NCBI RefSeq assembly: GCF_038957035.1
Contig: NZ_CP152412.1
Span: 3,778,501 to 3,842,500 of the forward strand
Length of the DNA: 64,000 nt
Reading direction: 5' to 3'
Source: Bradyrhizobium sp. B097
GTDB lineage: Bacteria > Pseudomonadota > Alphaproteobacteria > Rhizobiales > Xanthobacteraceae
Below, piece by piece: positions 1 through 7,912 of this stretch. Under the pieces are notes generated by a model. It worked only from the letters and a program-made list of their open reading frames with translations, had not been told where the DNA came from and ran no database searches. The stretch's first letter is position 1, and each line of letters opens with the position of its first letter. The translations under genes were made by a program, and so were the position numbers.

Positions 1-187
1 AAGGCGAAGTGAGGCGATACCCGTATCGTCGCTGCGCGCCAGGGCTGTCGGCTGAAGCACCGCCGGCAGCCCCAGCAACCGCGGGCGCGGGAATTCGCCT
101 TGCATTTACCTTAAATGATGGTGCCGGGGGAACGTCCGCGGCAGCGGCGCGTTGCTGTGCATCATTCGTGCGCAGAAGGCCCCCTCC

Positions 188-463
188 ATGACAGTCAACG
201 CGGCAATACTGATGGCGGCATTGGTGCTATCGGGAACCGTGTTGGCGCAGAGCTCCGGTCCGTCGGCCGGCTCAGCGGGAGCCGGGCAGGCCGCCAACAT
301 CACCACCGGCCAGGCGATCAGCACCAGCAAGCAGACCGGCGACAGCGGCCCGCCGATCGCGAAGGCCGCGCACCCGGCGAAACCGGCGGAAACCGCTGAT
401 GGCAATACGGTCGGCGCGAGTCGTCCGAAAAAGCCAGACCGGCGCCTCGAGCACTACCCGTAA
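188..463 (+). CDS. small secreted hypothetical protein
   Basis: A 91-residue protein. The chosen ATG opens a clean Sec signal peptide: a short N-region, a hydrophobic core around residues 5-18, and an AQ-type cleavage site near residue 20. In-frame codons upstream (from 152) would add a non-signal extension. The mature part is rich in Gly, Ala, Pro and Thr with a basic, Pro-rich tail, and shows no recognisable domain. It is therefore probably a small periplasmic or exported protein of unknown role. It stands alone, with no close neighbour on the same strand. Confidence 0.55.
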   Translation: MTVNAAILMAALVLSGTVLAQSSGPSAGSAGAGQAANITTGQAISTSKQTGDSGPPIAKAAHPAKPAETADGNTVGASRPKKPDRRLEHYP

Positions 464-641
464 CTGTCCGTAATCCCAGGGATCTCGCCGGGCCCGCGCC
501 GACTGCGGCTGCACGATCCTGAGTAGCGGGCACGGTTCTTGCTGGAGTCTGGTTGTGATACGGCCCCGATCGCGGACGGAGCGCCATGCGATGGGCGCGA
601 TCGCGACGGCGCGCGCTCCCGACATGACGCGAGGCATTCGC

Positions 642-1550
642 ATGACCCAGCAGGTGATCGGCTTTGTCGGCTTCGGAGAGGCCGCGCAATGCTTCGCGGC
701 ACATCTCGCGGCCAAGGGCGGTCCCGCGCCGCTGGTGTTTTGCGCAGGCAAGACCAATCGTCCGCCATATTCGGAAGGGTTCCGGGGCGTGGCGTCCACA
801 TGCGGGGTCGAGCTGGTCGACAGCCTGTCCGCGTTGATGGCGCGTGCCGACATTGTGTTCTCCGCGGTCGTCGTCGCAACCGCCGTGCCGGTCGGCGAGG
901 CCATCGCCAGCCTGGTTCGGCCTGGCATGCTGGTGGTCGATCTCAATGCCTCCACGCCCAAGGCCAAGCGGTTGGTCGGCGATGCCGTTGCGGCGAACGG
1001 CGGCGCCTTCGTCGATGCCAATTTGATGGGCGCGGTCAGCATCTACGGCGCGGCGGTGCCGCTGTACTGCTCGGGCGATGGCGCCGCGCGCTTCGCCGAA
1101 TTGTTTGCGCCTTTGGGCTTCACTGTCGAGCTCGCCGGCCCAGAGGCCGGCACCGCCGCGGCGGTGAAGATGCTGCGCAGCGTGGTGACCAAGGGCATGG
1201 AGGCGCTGATCGTGGAAGCGCTGACCGCCGCCTCGCTCGCCGGGGTGCGCAGCGAGGCGCTGCGTGGCATTTGCGAACCGATGGATGCGACGCGCTACAG
1301 CAAATTCGTCGACATGTGCGTGCGCACCGACGTGCTGCACGCCGAACGCCGCGCGGTCGAGATGGATGGCGCCGCGGAGGGGCTGCGCGAGATCGGCCTG
1401 CAGCCGATCATGACCGAAGCAACCGCCGCGCGGCTCAGGACGTCGGCGAAGCTCGGCCTGCGCGATGATTTCGCGGCGCGCCAGGCCTACAGCGCCGCCG
1501 ACGTGCTCGATGCCTATGTGGCACGGATGGCTGACCTGCCGCAGGCGTAG
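642..1550 (+). CDS. NAD(P)-dependent 6-phosphogluconate dehydrogenase-like protein (DUF1932 type)
   Basis: A 302-residue protein with an N-terminal Rossmann fold: the glycine-rich turn GFVGFGEAA (about residues 6-14) follows the first beta strand directly. The middle of the protein has the helix with Lys seen in beta-hydroxyacid dehydrogenases (AAAVKMLRSVV, near residue 175). The C-terminal half resembles the all-helical DUF1932 domain of phosphogluconate dehydrogenase-like proteins. The family reduces or oxidises small hydroxyacids with NAD(P); the substrate here is unknown. ATG 642 was preferred over 555 and 624 because it puts the dinucleotide fold at the N-terminus, as is usual. Confidence 0.8.
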   Translation: MTQQVIGFVGFGEAAQCFAAHLAAKGGPAPLVFCAGKTNRPPYSEGFRGVASTCGVELVDSLSALMARADIVFSAVVVATAVPVGEAIASLVRPGMLVVDLNASTPKAKRLVGDAVAANGGAFVDANLMGAVSIYGAAVPLYCSGDGAARFAELFAPLGFTVELAGPEAGTAAAVKMLRSVVTKGMEALIVEALTAASLAGVRSEALRGICEPMDATRYSKFVDMCVRTDVLHAERRAVEMDGAAEGLREIGLQPIMTEATAARLRTSAKLGLRDDFAARQAYSAADVLDAYVARMADLPQA

Positions 1551-1590
1551 TCGGTTGGATGGCGCGCGCAAAGTTCGCAGTTCGCAGTTC

Positions 1591-1675
1591 GTAGGATGGG
1601 TAGAGCGAAGCGAAACCCATCGACTTTGACCCGCGCGGAAGCATGATGGGTTTCGCTGCGCTCTACCCATCCTAC
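1591..1675. repeat. palindromic intergenic repeat, GTAGGATGGGTAGAGCG family
   Basis: Two long inverted arms (1591-1621 and 1645-1675), each about 31 nt, can pair almost completely. They read GTAGGATGGGTAGAGCGAAG and its complement and enclose a roughly 23-nt loop. The element lies between two genes that converge on it and would form a strong hairpin in either transcript. It has the look of a dispersed palindromic unit rather than a classical terminator, since there is no T-tract. Confidence 0.75.
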
Positions 1676-1751
1676 GGCAGCTCACGGCGCAGCAAAAAGC
1701 CGGCGCAGTCATTGCGACTACGCCGGCTCGATGTTTGAACGGTTCGCCTGC

Positions 1752-2306
1752 TCAGTAAACCAGGCCGGTGCCCGGGGGCTTCTCCAGCGCGGCGGCGAGC
1801 GAGCGATATTCGTCGCTGCTGGTGCCGGCGAGCTGGGCGATGCGGTTGAGGTGGTATTGCGCCTGATCGCGGTTGCCCTGTTCGACCTGCCAGAGGCCGT
1901 AATACTGCCAGGTGCGCACATGGGCCGGGTCGGCCTTGAGCGCGCGCTCGTACCAGATCTGCGAGACCTTGTAGTCGCCGAGCTTGCGATAGGAATAGCC
2001 GATCAGGTTGGCGACGTCGGCACGGTCATCCTGGCCGAGCGCCTTCAGCTGCTCGATCGCGGCGGTATAGTCGTGCTTGTCGTAGATCGTGGCATAGGCG
2101 GCGTGATAGCCGGCCAGGAACTTCTGATCGTCGATCGCGGAGCTCTTGTCCTTCTTCGCCTTCTTGCCCTTGCCGCTGTCGGAAGCCGGCGGGGAGGGAT
2201 TGTCGCCGCCTGCGGCGTAGGCCGAGATGACCGGCCCGGCGGCGAGGGTCATCGAGAGCACTGCGAGGCCCAAAAATTTCCAAAGAGACTTCGGCGACTT
2301 GCTCAT
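1752..2306 (-). CDS. secreted tetratricopeptide-repeat protein
   Basis: A 184-residue protein. From ATG 2306 it begins with a basic N-region and a hydrophobic signal segment (residues 9-29). A linker rich in Ser, Gly and Lys (about 32-55) follows, then at least two TPR units (about 75-165) with the usual pattern of small and aromatic residues, such as NLIGYSYRKLGDY and ALKADPAHVRTW. It is probably a periplasmic or envelope scaffold that binds a partner protein. The start was chosen for the signal peptide and the AGGA ribosome-binding site; the longer reading to 2408 adds a non-signal leader. It converges on the palindromic repeat at 1591. Confidence 0.75.
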   Translation of the reverse strand: MSKSPKSLWKFLGLAVLSMTLAAGPVISAYAAGGDNPSPPASDSGKGKKAKKDKSSAIDDQKFLAGYHAAYATIYDKHDYTAAIEQLKALGQDDRADVANLIGYSYRKLGDYKVSQIWYERALKADPAHVRTWQYYGLWQVEQGNRDQAQYHLNRIAQLAGTSSDEYRSLAAALEKPPGTGLVY

Positions 2307-2593
2307 TCCTGGTTGCTCCTGATCGTTCCTGATCGTGCTCGGTAATCCTACACCCAAGCCTGCTGACTTGAACACCCGAGGGTGCAGAACATTCCCGGCC
2401 GGTGCCACGATTGCGTGATCCCCGCGATCGGCGGGCAGGGGCAGGCCAACATGACCAAGATGTCATTCACATGAATGAATTCCGTCAGCGCCCTTCAGAA
2501 CGGGTTCAGTGCGGGGCCCATAAGGTCACGTGCATTGATCGGTGAGGCCGACCATCCGGCCGGAGACCTCCCGATCCCGCAGAGGAGACCACC

Positions 2594-2914
2594 ATGCTGA
2601 AGACGATTTCCGCCGCGCTGCTCGCCATGTCCGTGATCGCAGCGCCCGCGCTCGCCGCCGAGGCCGGCAAGACTGCTGCGCCCGCGCCGGTGACCACGAC
2701 CGCCCCGGCGACCAAGGCCGCCCCCGTCATCAAGAGCGAGCAGCTGCCGTCGAAGGTGCGCAACGCCAACGCCAAGATGCACCACAAGCACTATCGCCAT
2801 CACCGCCACCACAAGCACATGGGCATGCTGAAGGTGAAGGCGCCGAAGCATGCGACCAAGCACGTCCATGCGAAGGTCGCCACCAAGCACGTCGCGCCGG
2901 CCAAGCGCGGCTGA
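2594..2914 (+). CDS. small secreted His/Lys-rich protein
   Basis: A 106-residue protein with a classical signal peptide (MLKTISAALLAMSVIAAPAL, cleaved after ALA near residue 21). An Ala/Pro/Thr-rich linker follows, then a strongly basic C-terminal half packed with His and Lys, with repeated HHKH and KHV/KHA pairs. It resembles the small His-rich exported proteins common in Bradyrhizobium. The histidines could bind transition metals or polyanions, but nothing in the sequence proves that. A GAGGAGA ribosome-binding site precedes the ATG. Confidence 0.7.
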   Translation: MLKTISAALLAMSVIAAPALAAEAGKTAAPAPVTTTAPATKAAPVIKSEQLPSKVRNANAKMHHKHYRHHRHHKHMGMLKVKAPKHATKHVHAKVATKHVAPAKRG

Positions 2915-3116
2915 ACCTGATCCGAGGGCGCAGTTCGCTCCACATTGCCCCGCTGCGTCCTTGGATGCAGAACCGGCCCGTCCGTCCATTGCTTCCCCAA
3001 TGGCGGCGGGCCGGAGTGCATCGGGGCTTCCGTTGCGAGGCTGGGCGCCGGCTCGGCAGGAACAACCGAGTTGCGAATTCCCCGCCTGGCGGTTTATGAG
3101 ACGCGGCCGGGGACCC

Positions 3117-3557
3117 ATGAAACAGCTGACTTTGCGGACTTCATCAAAACTGGCGGCGATCCTGCTGCTCTCGATGCCGCTTGCCGGCTGCCTCACCAGC
3201 GATGACGGCGGCAGCTCGACCACCTTTACCGACGACCGCGGCGTCGCCAACCAGCCGTTCCCGGACCGGTACCGCGACCAGATCCTGGCCTTCATGCGGA
3301 CCTATCTGAACAATCCGGTCGGGGTCCGCGAAGGCGGAATCGCCGAGCCGGTGCAGCGCACGGTCGGCGGCCGGCTGCGCTACGTGGTCTGTCTGCGCTA
3401 CAGCGCCAAGGAGACCGACGGCAATTACCGGCCGGTCCGGGAGCGCGGCGTCCTGTTCGTCGACGGCCGGCTCGATCGCATCCTCGACAATGCCGCCGAG
3501 GCCTGCGCCGGCGCGTCCTACGCGGCATTTCCGGATATGGAAAAAATGGCGCGCTGA
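3117..3557 (+). CDS. putative lipoprotein
   Basis: A 146-residue protein with a lipoprotein signal peptide: a Lys-containing N-region, a hydrophobic stretch, and the lipobox LAGC (about residues 22-25) at which the Cys would be lipidated. The mature domain starts with a Ser/Asp/Gly-rich linker. It continues with a soluble alpha/beta-looking segment containing RLRYVVCLRY and ending near a Cys-containing helix. No catalytic motif is recognised. ATG 3117 puts the signal at the N-terminus; an in-frame ATG at 3096 would add seven residues. Confidence 0.7.
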   Translation: MKQLTLRTSSKLAAILLLSMPLAGCLTSDDGGSSTTFTDDRGVANQPFPDRYRDQILAFMRTYLNNPVGVREGGIAEPVQRTVGGRLRYVVCLRYSAKETDGNYRPVRERGVLFVDGRLDRILDNAAEACAGASYAAFPDMEKMAR

Positions 3558-3834
3558 CGCGGCGGCTTGTCGCAGCAAGCCTGAGCAGACCGTTAGCGAA
3601 CTCCGATCACTTTTCGGGGAGCGCTGAACTTCACCTTAGCCGTTTGCGACTTACATACAGCCGAAATACGGCTGCTTAACCGGTGAAAAAACCTTCTGTG
3701 CCAAGGAACAAACGGGCGTTGTTGCGACCCCGTCACAGCTCGGAAACATCACAGGTCAGGCATTGCCCCAAAGCAACCTAATTGGCGTCACGTTGTTTGT
3801 CTTAACAGCGCAGCGTTCGTAACGGGGATCAGAG
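3558..3834. other. intergenic region upstream of the porin gene
   Basis: No gene is visible. The region is less GC-rich than its surroundings and contains a small hairpin (CAGCCGAAATACGGCTG, 3658-3674). It presumably carries the promoter and leader of the outer membrane protein gene at 3835. I could not assign -35 and -10 elements with confidence. Confidence 0.4.
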
Positions 3835-4551
3835 ATGAAGAGGTTTTTGCTCGGCACAGTCGCGCTGGCCGCTTTTGCGGGCCCGGCATTCGCGGCTGAC
3901 ATGCCGGCCCGCACCTATACCAAGGCACCGCCGCCCTATACCGCCCCGGCGCTCATCTACAACTGGACCGGCTTCTATATCGGCGGCCATGTCGGCGGCG
4001 CGTTCACCGACGGCACCAATCTGATGGGCAGCGACGCGCGCTTCATGGGTGGCGTGCAGGGCGGCTTCGACTATCAGTTCGCGCCCAACTGGGTGATGGG
4101 TATCGAGGCGCAGTACTCCTGGCTGCCGAGCTCCTCGAACAATGGCCTGACGTTCCCCGCCGGAACGGTCGTGACCGGCAATACCGACCAGCTCGGTTCG
4201 GTGACCGGCCGCCTCGGCTACACTTGGGGTCCGGCGCTGCTCTACGCCAAGGGCGGTTACGCCTGGCGCGACAACAACAACATCACGGCGTCGGTCGGCG
4301 GCGTGCCGGCGGCCTTCACCACCGATGGCGGTCACAAGGACGGCTACACGGTCGGCGCGGGCCTGGAATACATGTTCGCCCCGAACTGGTCGGCGAAGGC
4401 TGAGTACCAGTATTACAATTTCGGCAAGACCACGTTCAGTAGCGGTCCGGCCGACATTGTCGGCGCGAGCTTCCGGAACGACGAACATACCGTCAAGCTC
4501 GGGGTCAACTACCGCTTCGGCTGGGGCGGTCCGGTGGGCTCCCGCTACTAA
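3835..4551 (+). CDS. outer membrane beta-barrel protein, Omp25/31 (RopB-like) family
   Basis: A 238-residue protein with a signal peptide ending AFAADMP (residues 19-25). A Pro/Tyr/Lys-rich stretch is followed by NWTGFYIGGHVGGAF, the typical first strand of rhizobial Omp25/Omp31-type eight-stranded barrels. Alternating strands and Gly/Asn turns continue to a C-terminal strand ending in aromatic-plus-Tyr (KLGVNYRFGWGG...RY). The family forms small abundant barrels in the outer membrane that help keep the envelope intact. A strong terminator follows, so the gene is probably monocistronic. Confidence 0.9.
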   Translation: MKRFLLGTVALAAFAGPAFAADMPARTYTKAPPPYTAPALIYNWTGFYIGGHVGGAFTDGTNLMGSDARFMGGVQGGFDYQFAPNWVMGIEAQYSWLPSSSNNGLTFPAGTVVTGNTDQLGSVTGRLGYTWGPALLYAKGGYAWRDNNNITASVGGVPAAFTTDGGHKDGYTVGAGLEYMFAPNWSAKAEYQYYNFGKTTFSSGPADIVGASFRNDEHTVKLGVNYRFGWGGPVGSRY

Positions 4552-4576
4552 CTGCGCCGTCGTCGCATCGAGATCG

Positions 4577-4604
4577 AAAGGCCGGCCTTCGGGTCGGCCT
4601 TTTT
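4577..4604 (+). terminator. intrinsic terminator of the porin gene
   Basis: Arms AAAGGCCG and CGGCCTTT enclose a short loop and are followed by TTTTT. It lies 26 nt past the porin stop codon, a typical rho-independent terminator. Confidence 0.85.
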
Positions 4605-4652
4605 CGTTGGCCCGCCGCGTGCCCCCGGATCGACGACGGATGTGGCGAACCC

Positions 4653-4773
4653 GTAGCCCGGATGGAGCCAACGGGTCGCGCGAACGCGCGCCCGATGACA
4701 GGCTTCGCGTAATCCGGGGCGGTCGATCCGACGAACGAAGTCCCCGGATTTCGCTCCGCTCCATCCGGGCTAC
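4653..4773. repeat. palindromic intergenic repeat, GTAGCCCGGATGGAGC family
   Basis: The ends are inverted copies (GTAGCCCGGATGGAGC at 4653 and GCTCCATCCGGGCTAC ending at 4773). Inner complementary segments include AATCCGGGG/CCCCGGATT. The whole 121-nt unit can fold into a long interrupted hairpin. It looks like a dispersed, non-coding palindromic element, distinct from the one at 1591. Confidence 0.75.
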
Positions 4774-4893
4774 GACCCACATTCACCCGATGTTCAGGCC
4801 TGATCGTGCAATGCAAAAAATAATTCCTGCATTGCACGGAACTTTCATCGTGATGCGCTATTGTGGGATCGCCGGGCTGGTGGACAAACAAAC

Positions 4894-5133
4894 ATGCGTA
4901 GCTTTGCGTTAGGGCTGATCATCTCTGCGGTCTCTGTGCCGTGCTTTGCCCAGACCATCCTCAAATCCGAACCCTTGGCGCTTGCGCCTTACGAGGTCGT
5001 GTTCGTGCAGGACGCCTCCTGCACGGCCGGCAAGGTGCTCAAGGTGACCGGGTCGATCCGCGGTCTGCATCGGCGGAAAATCTGCGTCTCGCTCGTCGCC
5101 GAACAGGCGTCGCTGGCGACGGCGACGCCGTAA
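4894..5133 (+). CDS. small secreted hypothetical protein
   Basis: A 79-residue protein. From ATG 4894 it has a signal peptide with cleavage after CFA/Q near residue 19, then a compact domain of about 55 residues with two Cys (in DASCTAG and RKICVSL) that could form a disulphide in the periplasm. The LAPYEVVFV...GKVLKVTGSIRG pattern is like small rhizobial proteins of unknown function (DUF6719-like, from memory). The ATG at 4861 would add eleven polar residues before the signal and is less likely. Confidence 0.6.
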   Translation: MRSFALGLIISAVSVPCFAQTILKSEPLALAPYEVVFVQDASCTAGKVLKVTGSIRGLHRRKICVSLVAEQASLATATP

Positions 5134-5196
5134 CGGCAGCACGACGGCCGCATCGGCATCCGGTCCGCCCCTGCGCACCGGACGACCCACTGTTCT

Positions 5197-5448
5197 TCAG
5201 TTCAACCGCGGCTCCAGACGCGCTTCGCGATCGGCATCGGCCTTGTTCTTGACCGGGTCCTCGTTCGGCTCGGGCTGGCACGGCCGGATTTCGTAGTCAT
5301 TGTCCAGCACCGGGCGCGGCGAGGGCTTCTCCTTCCCGGAGACGGTATCCACCACCAGGCCCGATTTCCGGGCAAGCTTCCAGACATCGGCCTCGGTCGG
5401 GTAGGCCTTGCTCAGCTTGGCGTCTTGATAGAATAGCGCGTACGGCAT
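5197..5448 (-). CDS. small hypothetical protein
   Basis: An 83-residue soluble, charged protein starting MPYALFYQDAKLSKAYPTE. The first 35 residues look like a compact alpha/beta segment (YALFYQD...EADVWKLARKSGLVV). The C-terminal part is acidic and Pro-rich (PCQPEPNEDPV) and probably disordered. No domain recognised. ATG 5448 was chosen over 5499 because the longer version adds a low-complexity leader. Confidence 0.5.
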   Translation of the reverse strand: MPYALFYQDAKLSKAYPTEADVWKLARKSGLVVDTVSGKEKPSPRPVLDNDYEIRPCQPEPNEDPVKNKADADREARLEPRLN

Positions 5449-5658
5449 TCGTCGTTTCCCCAAACAACCGACAACGCCAAGGCCCGTCCCGGGTTTCACA
5501 CGAGATCGCCGTTCCGATCACGGAACCGTGAGCTGGATTCGGGCAAGCATCTGAAAACATGAGTCATTTCGGACCTTTTGCCGGAGGGGCCTGAGTCCTT
5601 AATGAGCGGTAAACCCCGGAAAAAAGAATCCCCGGGACTCCTCGGGTAGAATCGCCGG

Positions 5659-5778
5659 ATGCTCCAAACCATGAGAGCGATCCACCAGCCCCCCTACGAA
5701 CGCGTGCAGCTCGCGCTTGCGGTTGTGCTGTTCGCAGCCTGTGCCGCCAACGTGGCGCTGGTCTGGTCGTGGCTTTAG
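5659..5778 (+). CDS. tiny single-pass membrane protein
   Basis: A 39-codon ORF. A short polar head (MLQTMRAIHQPPYERVQ) is followed by one hydrophobic segment of about 20 residues ending in ALVWSWL. An internal ATG at 5671 gives a 35-residue version. The amphipathic-head-plus-one-helix layout is typical of small inner-membrane proteins, but coding potential cannot be proven from so short a frame. Confidence 0.4.
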   Translation: MLQTMRAIHQPPYERVQLALAVVLFAACAANVALVWSWL

Positions 5779-5968
5779 GTTTGTTGGATTAGGTTTCCTG
5801 CCTTTCCCTACTTAGCCCGAACCGGCTGCCGGCCTCGCGAAAAACGCATCAGCCCGCGCGAAAAACGCCGTAGCCGTGCGACGCGGCACAACGGGTTAGT
5901 TTCAATTTACTATGACAGGGCAGGTACTTCTCCTTTAGGGTGAGTCACTTTGACTTACCTCCTTACGG

Positions 5969-6001
5969 TTGATTGGAATCGGATATTGACTTATATGTCA
6001 A
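5969..6001 (+). promoter_or_regulatory. candidate promoter and operator dyad of the toxin-antitoxin operon
   Basis: A TTGATT box (5969-5974) and a TATATG box (5992-5997) are 17 nt apart, a fair sigma-70-type promoter. The near-palindrome TTGACTTATATGTCAA (5986-6001, one mismatched pair) lies over the -10 element, where an autoregulating antitoxin would bind. Assignment is by inspection only. Confidence 0.45.
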
Positions 6002-6531
6002 TTGCCCCATCTATAGTGGCGCTGACGGCGGCCGGCAGGCTTTCCAAATACCCCCTCCGAAGCCGGCAGCCAGCGAAACGGCGGTTATTTTTGACGGAAT
6101 CGGCTCTGAAGGACTTAGAAGACCCGAATTCGGCGACAAATATTCTAGGCGTGCGCGGTTTTATCGAGAGTGCAATGACTCGGTGGGTACTAGGTGGAAG
6201 AGTATTCGCGGATGATCGCGGGCGGCCGCGTTTTCTGAAGCGGCTTGGCCCTCCGCCCCCCGAGATATGGGAAATTCGCGTCATCGAACCGCGCGTCCAA
6301 GCGAGGCTATTTGGACGGTTTGCTGAGCCCGACACGCTTATCCTGACTAGATTCCACAGTCGTGGCGTCCTTCGTGACAGGAAAAAAGCTGCATCAAGCA
6401 ACAGTGAGTGGCAGATCGCGATGGGCGAATGCGAGGCTGCTTGGAATAGGCTGTTTCCAGGAATCGTCCCGTTTAGCGGCCCTGATGTTCATGCATATGT
6501 GACGGAGAATTGTGATGACTTCCCCATCTAA
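5995..6531 (+). CDS. putative HigB/Gp49-like toxin-type protein
   Basis: A 178-residue protein with atypical, less GC-rich codon use. The N-terminal 90 residues are unfamiliar. The C-terminal half (IWEIRVIEPRVQARLFGRF, then LILTRFHSRGVLRDRKKA) follows the RelE/HigB Gp49-like toxin pattern: a beta strand pair with WEIR, a hydrophobic strand, then a basic helix. Such proteins are ribosome-dependent mRNA interferases. An XRE-type gene follows with a 17-nt overlap, matching the toxin-first order of HigBA. The start is uncertain: TTG 5950, ATG 5995 and GTG 6016 are all open, and a promoter-like dyad overlaps 5969-6001. Confidence 0.6.
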   Translation: MSIAPSIVALTAAGRLSKYPLRSRQPAKRRLFLTESALKDLEDPNSATNILGVRGFIESAMTRWVLGGRVFADDRGRPRFLKRLGPPPPEIWEIRVIEPRVQARLFGRFAEPDTLILTRFHSRGVLRDRKKAASSNSEWQIAMGECEAAWNRLFPGIVPFSGPDVHAYVTENCDDFPI

Positions 6532-6958
6532 GCGAAACGCCATGACGGCCGATCAGAGGGGCGATTACGGTTTTGCGCGCGTGCGGGATGCTGCCTACGA
6601 CGCCGTGATGGAGTTATGGCGTCGGCGCAAGGCAGAGGGCATGACTCAAGCCCAGTTGGCCGAGGCGCTTGGCGGCGACACTGGATGGCTCTCACGTAAT
6701 TTGCGTGGTCCCGGCAATTGGACACTCAGGACAGTTGGGCGGTTTGTAGAAGCCCTCAATGGAGAAGTGGAGCTAAAGGTGCATGGATTGGAAGATCCAC
6801 TCCCTGCGCCGCCGAACTATCATGCCTACATTGGATATGAACCTCACACAGCCACTGATCTCGCCGCGACAATGAGTTGGCCAAAAGCGGCAATCACATC
6901 GACTAAGCCGACTATTCGGAAAGGCTTCCCCGCCGTAGCTGCGAATTTAATCTCGTGA
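6515..6958 (+). CDS. XRE-family HTH protein, candidate antitoxin
   Basis: A 147-residue protein. An XRE helix-turn-helix occupies about residues 35-85, with MTQAQLAEALGG (first helices) and DTGWLSRNL (recognition helix). It continues into TVGRFVEALNGEVELKVHG, the end typical of HigA-like antitoxins. The C-terminal 55 residues are Pro/Ala-rich and probably flexible, as in antitoxins that fold on their toxin. GGAG is well spaced before ATG 6515. It overlaps the toxin-like gene upstream by 17 nt and the next gene by four nt, so all three are likely co-translated. Confidence 0.75.
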   Translation: MTSPSKRNAMTADQRGDYGFARVRDAAYDAVMELWRRRKAEGMTQAQLAEALGGDTGWLSRNLRGPGNWTLRTVGRFVEALNGEVELKVHGLEDPLPAPPNYHAYIGYEPHTATDLAATMSWPKAAITSTKPTIRKGFPAVAANLIS

Positions 6959-7464
6959 CCGATCAATCTCGCGAGAAGGCGTGGGGCTTCGCAATTTTCT
7001 GCGACGATGTTCGCCCGGAAGTGGGTGGAAAGCTGAGCCTCATGGGCCTCTATCAGGCTGACATGTTTTTCCCGGCAAGCATTTCGCTGCCGATCATTCT
7101 GCCTAAGTTTTTTGCCGTAATAAACTACTATGAAATACACCACTCCATTGAAGAAGATATGATCTTCCGGATTACGTATGGAACAGAGGGGGCTGCACTA
7201 GCTGAACTCCCCATCTCAAGAAAAGAAATTCAAGCCAACCAAATTGCAGCCACGGCGGCGCCGGAAGACGCAGAAGATCAAGAACGAATTTTCAACATTC
7301 GCCTGCCGATTCCGTTAATCCCCTTCACGCTATCGAAAATGGGTCGCCTACGCGTGAGGGCTCACTATAGCGACGGGAAAGTTCTTAGGCTTGGCAGTAT
7401 GGCGATCCGACAAATTCCAGATGCGGAATTTCAGGCCATGACCGGGATTGTTGCTGCGCCTTGA
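6955..7464 (+). CDS. conserved hypothetical protein (DUF6941-like) coupled to a TA pair
   Basis: A 169-residue soluble protein starting at GTG 6955, which overlaps the stop of the HTH gene as GTGA. The N-terminal sequence WGFAIFCDDVRPEVGGKLSL followed by MGLY matches, from memory, a family of unknown function (DUF6941). The rest alternates beta strands and Pro-rich turns (IRLPIPLIPFTLSKMGRLRVRAHY), like a beta-sandwich. No catalytic residues are evident. Because it is translationally coupled to a toxin-antitoxin-like pair in the same low-GC segment, it could be a third partner or merely cargo. Confidence 0.6.
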   Translation: MTDQSREKAWGFAIFCDDVRPEVGGKLSLMGLYQADMFFPASISLPIILPKFFAVINYYEIHHSIEEDMIFRITYGTEGAALAELPISRKEIQANQIAATAAPEDAEDQERIFNIRLPIPLIPFTLSKMGRLRVRAHYSDGKVLRLGSMAIRQIPDAEFQAMTGIVAAP

Positions 7465-7504
7465 GCCCCTGCTGCTTTGTCTAGCCGGGCTCGCTTTGCT
7501 ATAT

Positions 7505-7526
7505 CCGACCGCTGCTCTGCGGTCGG
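7505..7526 (+). terminator. hairpin after the three-gene TA-like operon
   Basis: A perfect 8-bp stem, CCGACCGC/GCGGTCGG, with a 6-nt loop lies 40 nt after the last stop codon. The following sequence is only weakly T-rich, so termination is likely but not certain. Confidence 0.5.
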
Positions 7527-7595
7527 GCCTCTCACTCGTTGCGATTCAATGATGTGCCTAGCGACCTGGTTGGGGCCTAGGGCGGTTTGGCTTGG

Positions 7596-7760
7596 CTAGT
7601 CGTTGTCACCGCGAAATTTGGCCAAGAGTTTCTCAATGGTCCCGAGACGGTGGGCGTCCCGCTGCTCGGCAGAATCGGTGATCCTTCCCCATCCCTTAGT
7701 GGAAAACAGTCGTTCCAAGATGCCCTGCTTCTCGCGTTCCAACTGGTCTCGGTAAGCCAT
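7596..7760 (-). CDS. small hypothetical protein encoded inside the atypical island
   Basis: A 54-residue ORF starting MAYRDQLEREKQGILERLFS and ending LLAKFRGDND. It is strongly charged and helical, with heptad-like spacing of Leu and Ile that suggests a short coiled coil. A GGAGAG ribosome-binding site lies seven nt before ATG 7760; another in-frame ATG at 7775 would add five residues. It lies antisense to everything around it and fills an otherwise empty 440-nt gap. No homologue recognised. Confidence 0.5.
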   Translation of the reverse strand: MAYRDQLEREKQGILERLFSTKGWGRITDSAEQRDAHRLGTIEKLLAKFRGDND

Positions 7761-7912
7761 TCGCCGACTCTCCATCTAGAGGCGAAGCATAACATCGGAA
7801 TAAGGCGGATCGGCACTTTATCCCCTGCCACAATCAAATTGACCCCCGCGCGACGCCGGCACCGATTGACGGCCCGGACATTCCTTCCATCATTGCCGGC
7901 AGAACAAGTGCC

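Noticed and set aside
318..1712. 464-residue open frame on the minus strand across the dehydrogenase gene
   Set aside because: It is a shadow of high-GC coding DNA: Arg/His/Gln-rich, without domain pattern, and opposite a gene with clear motifs.
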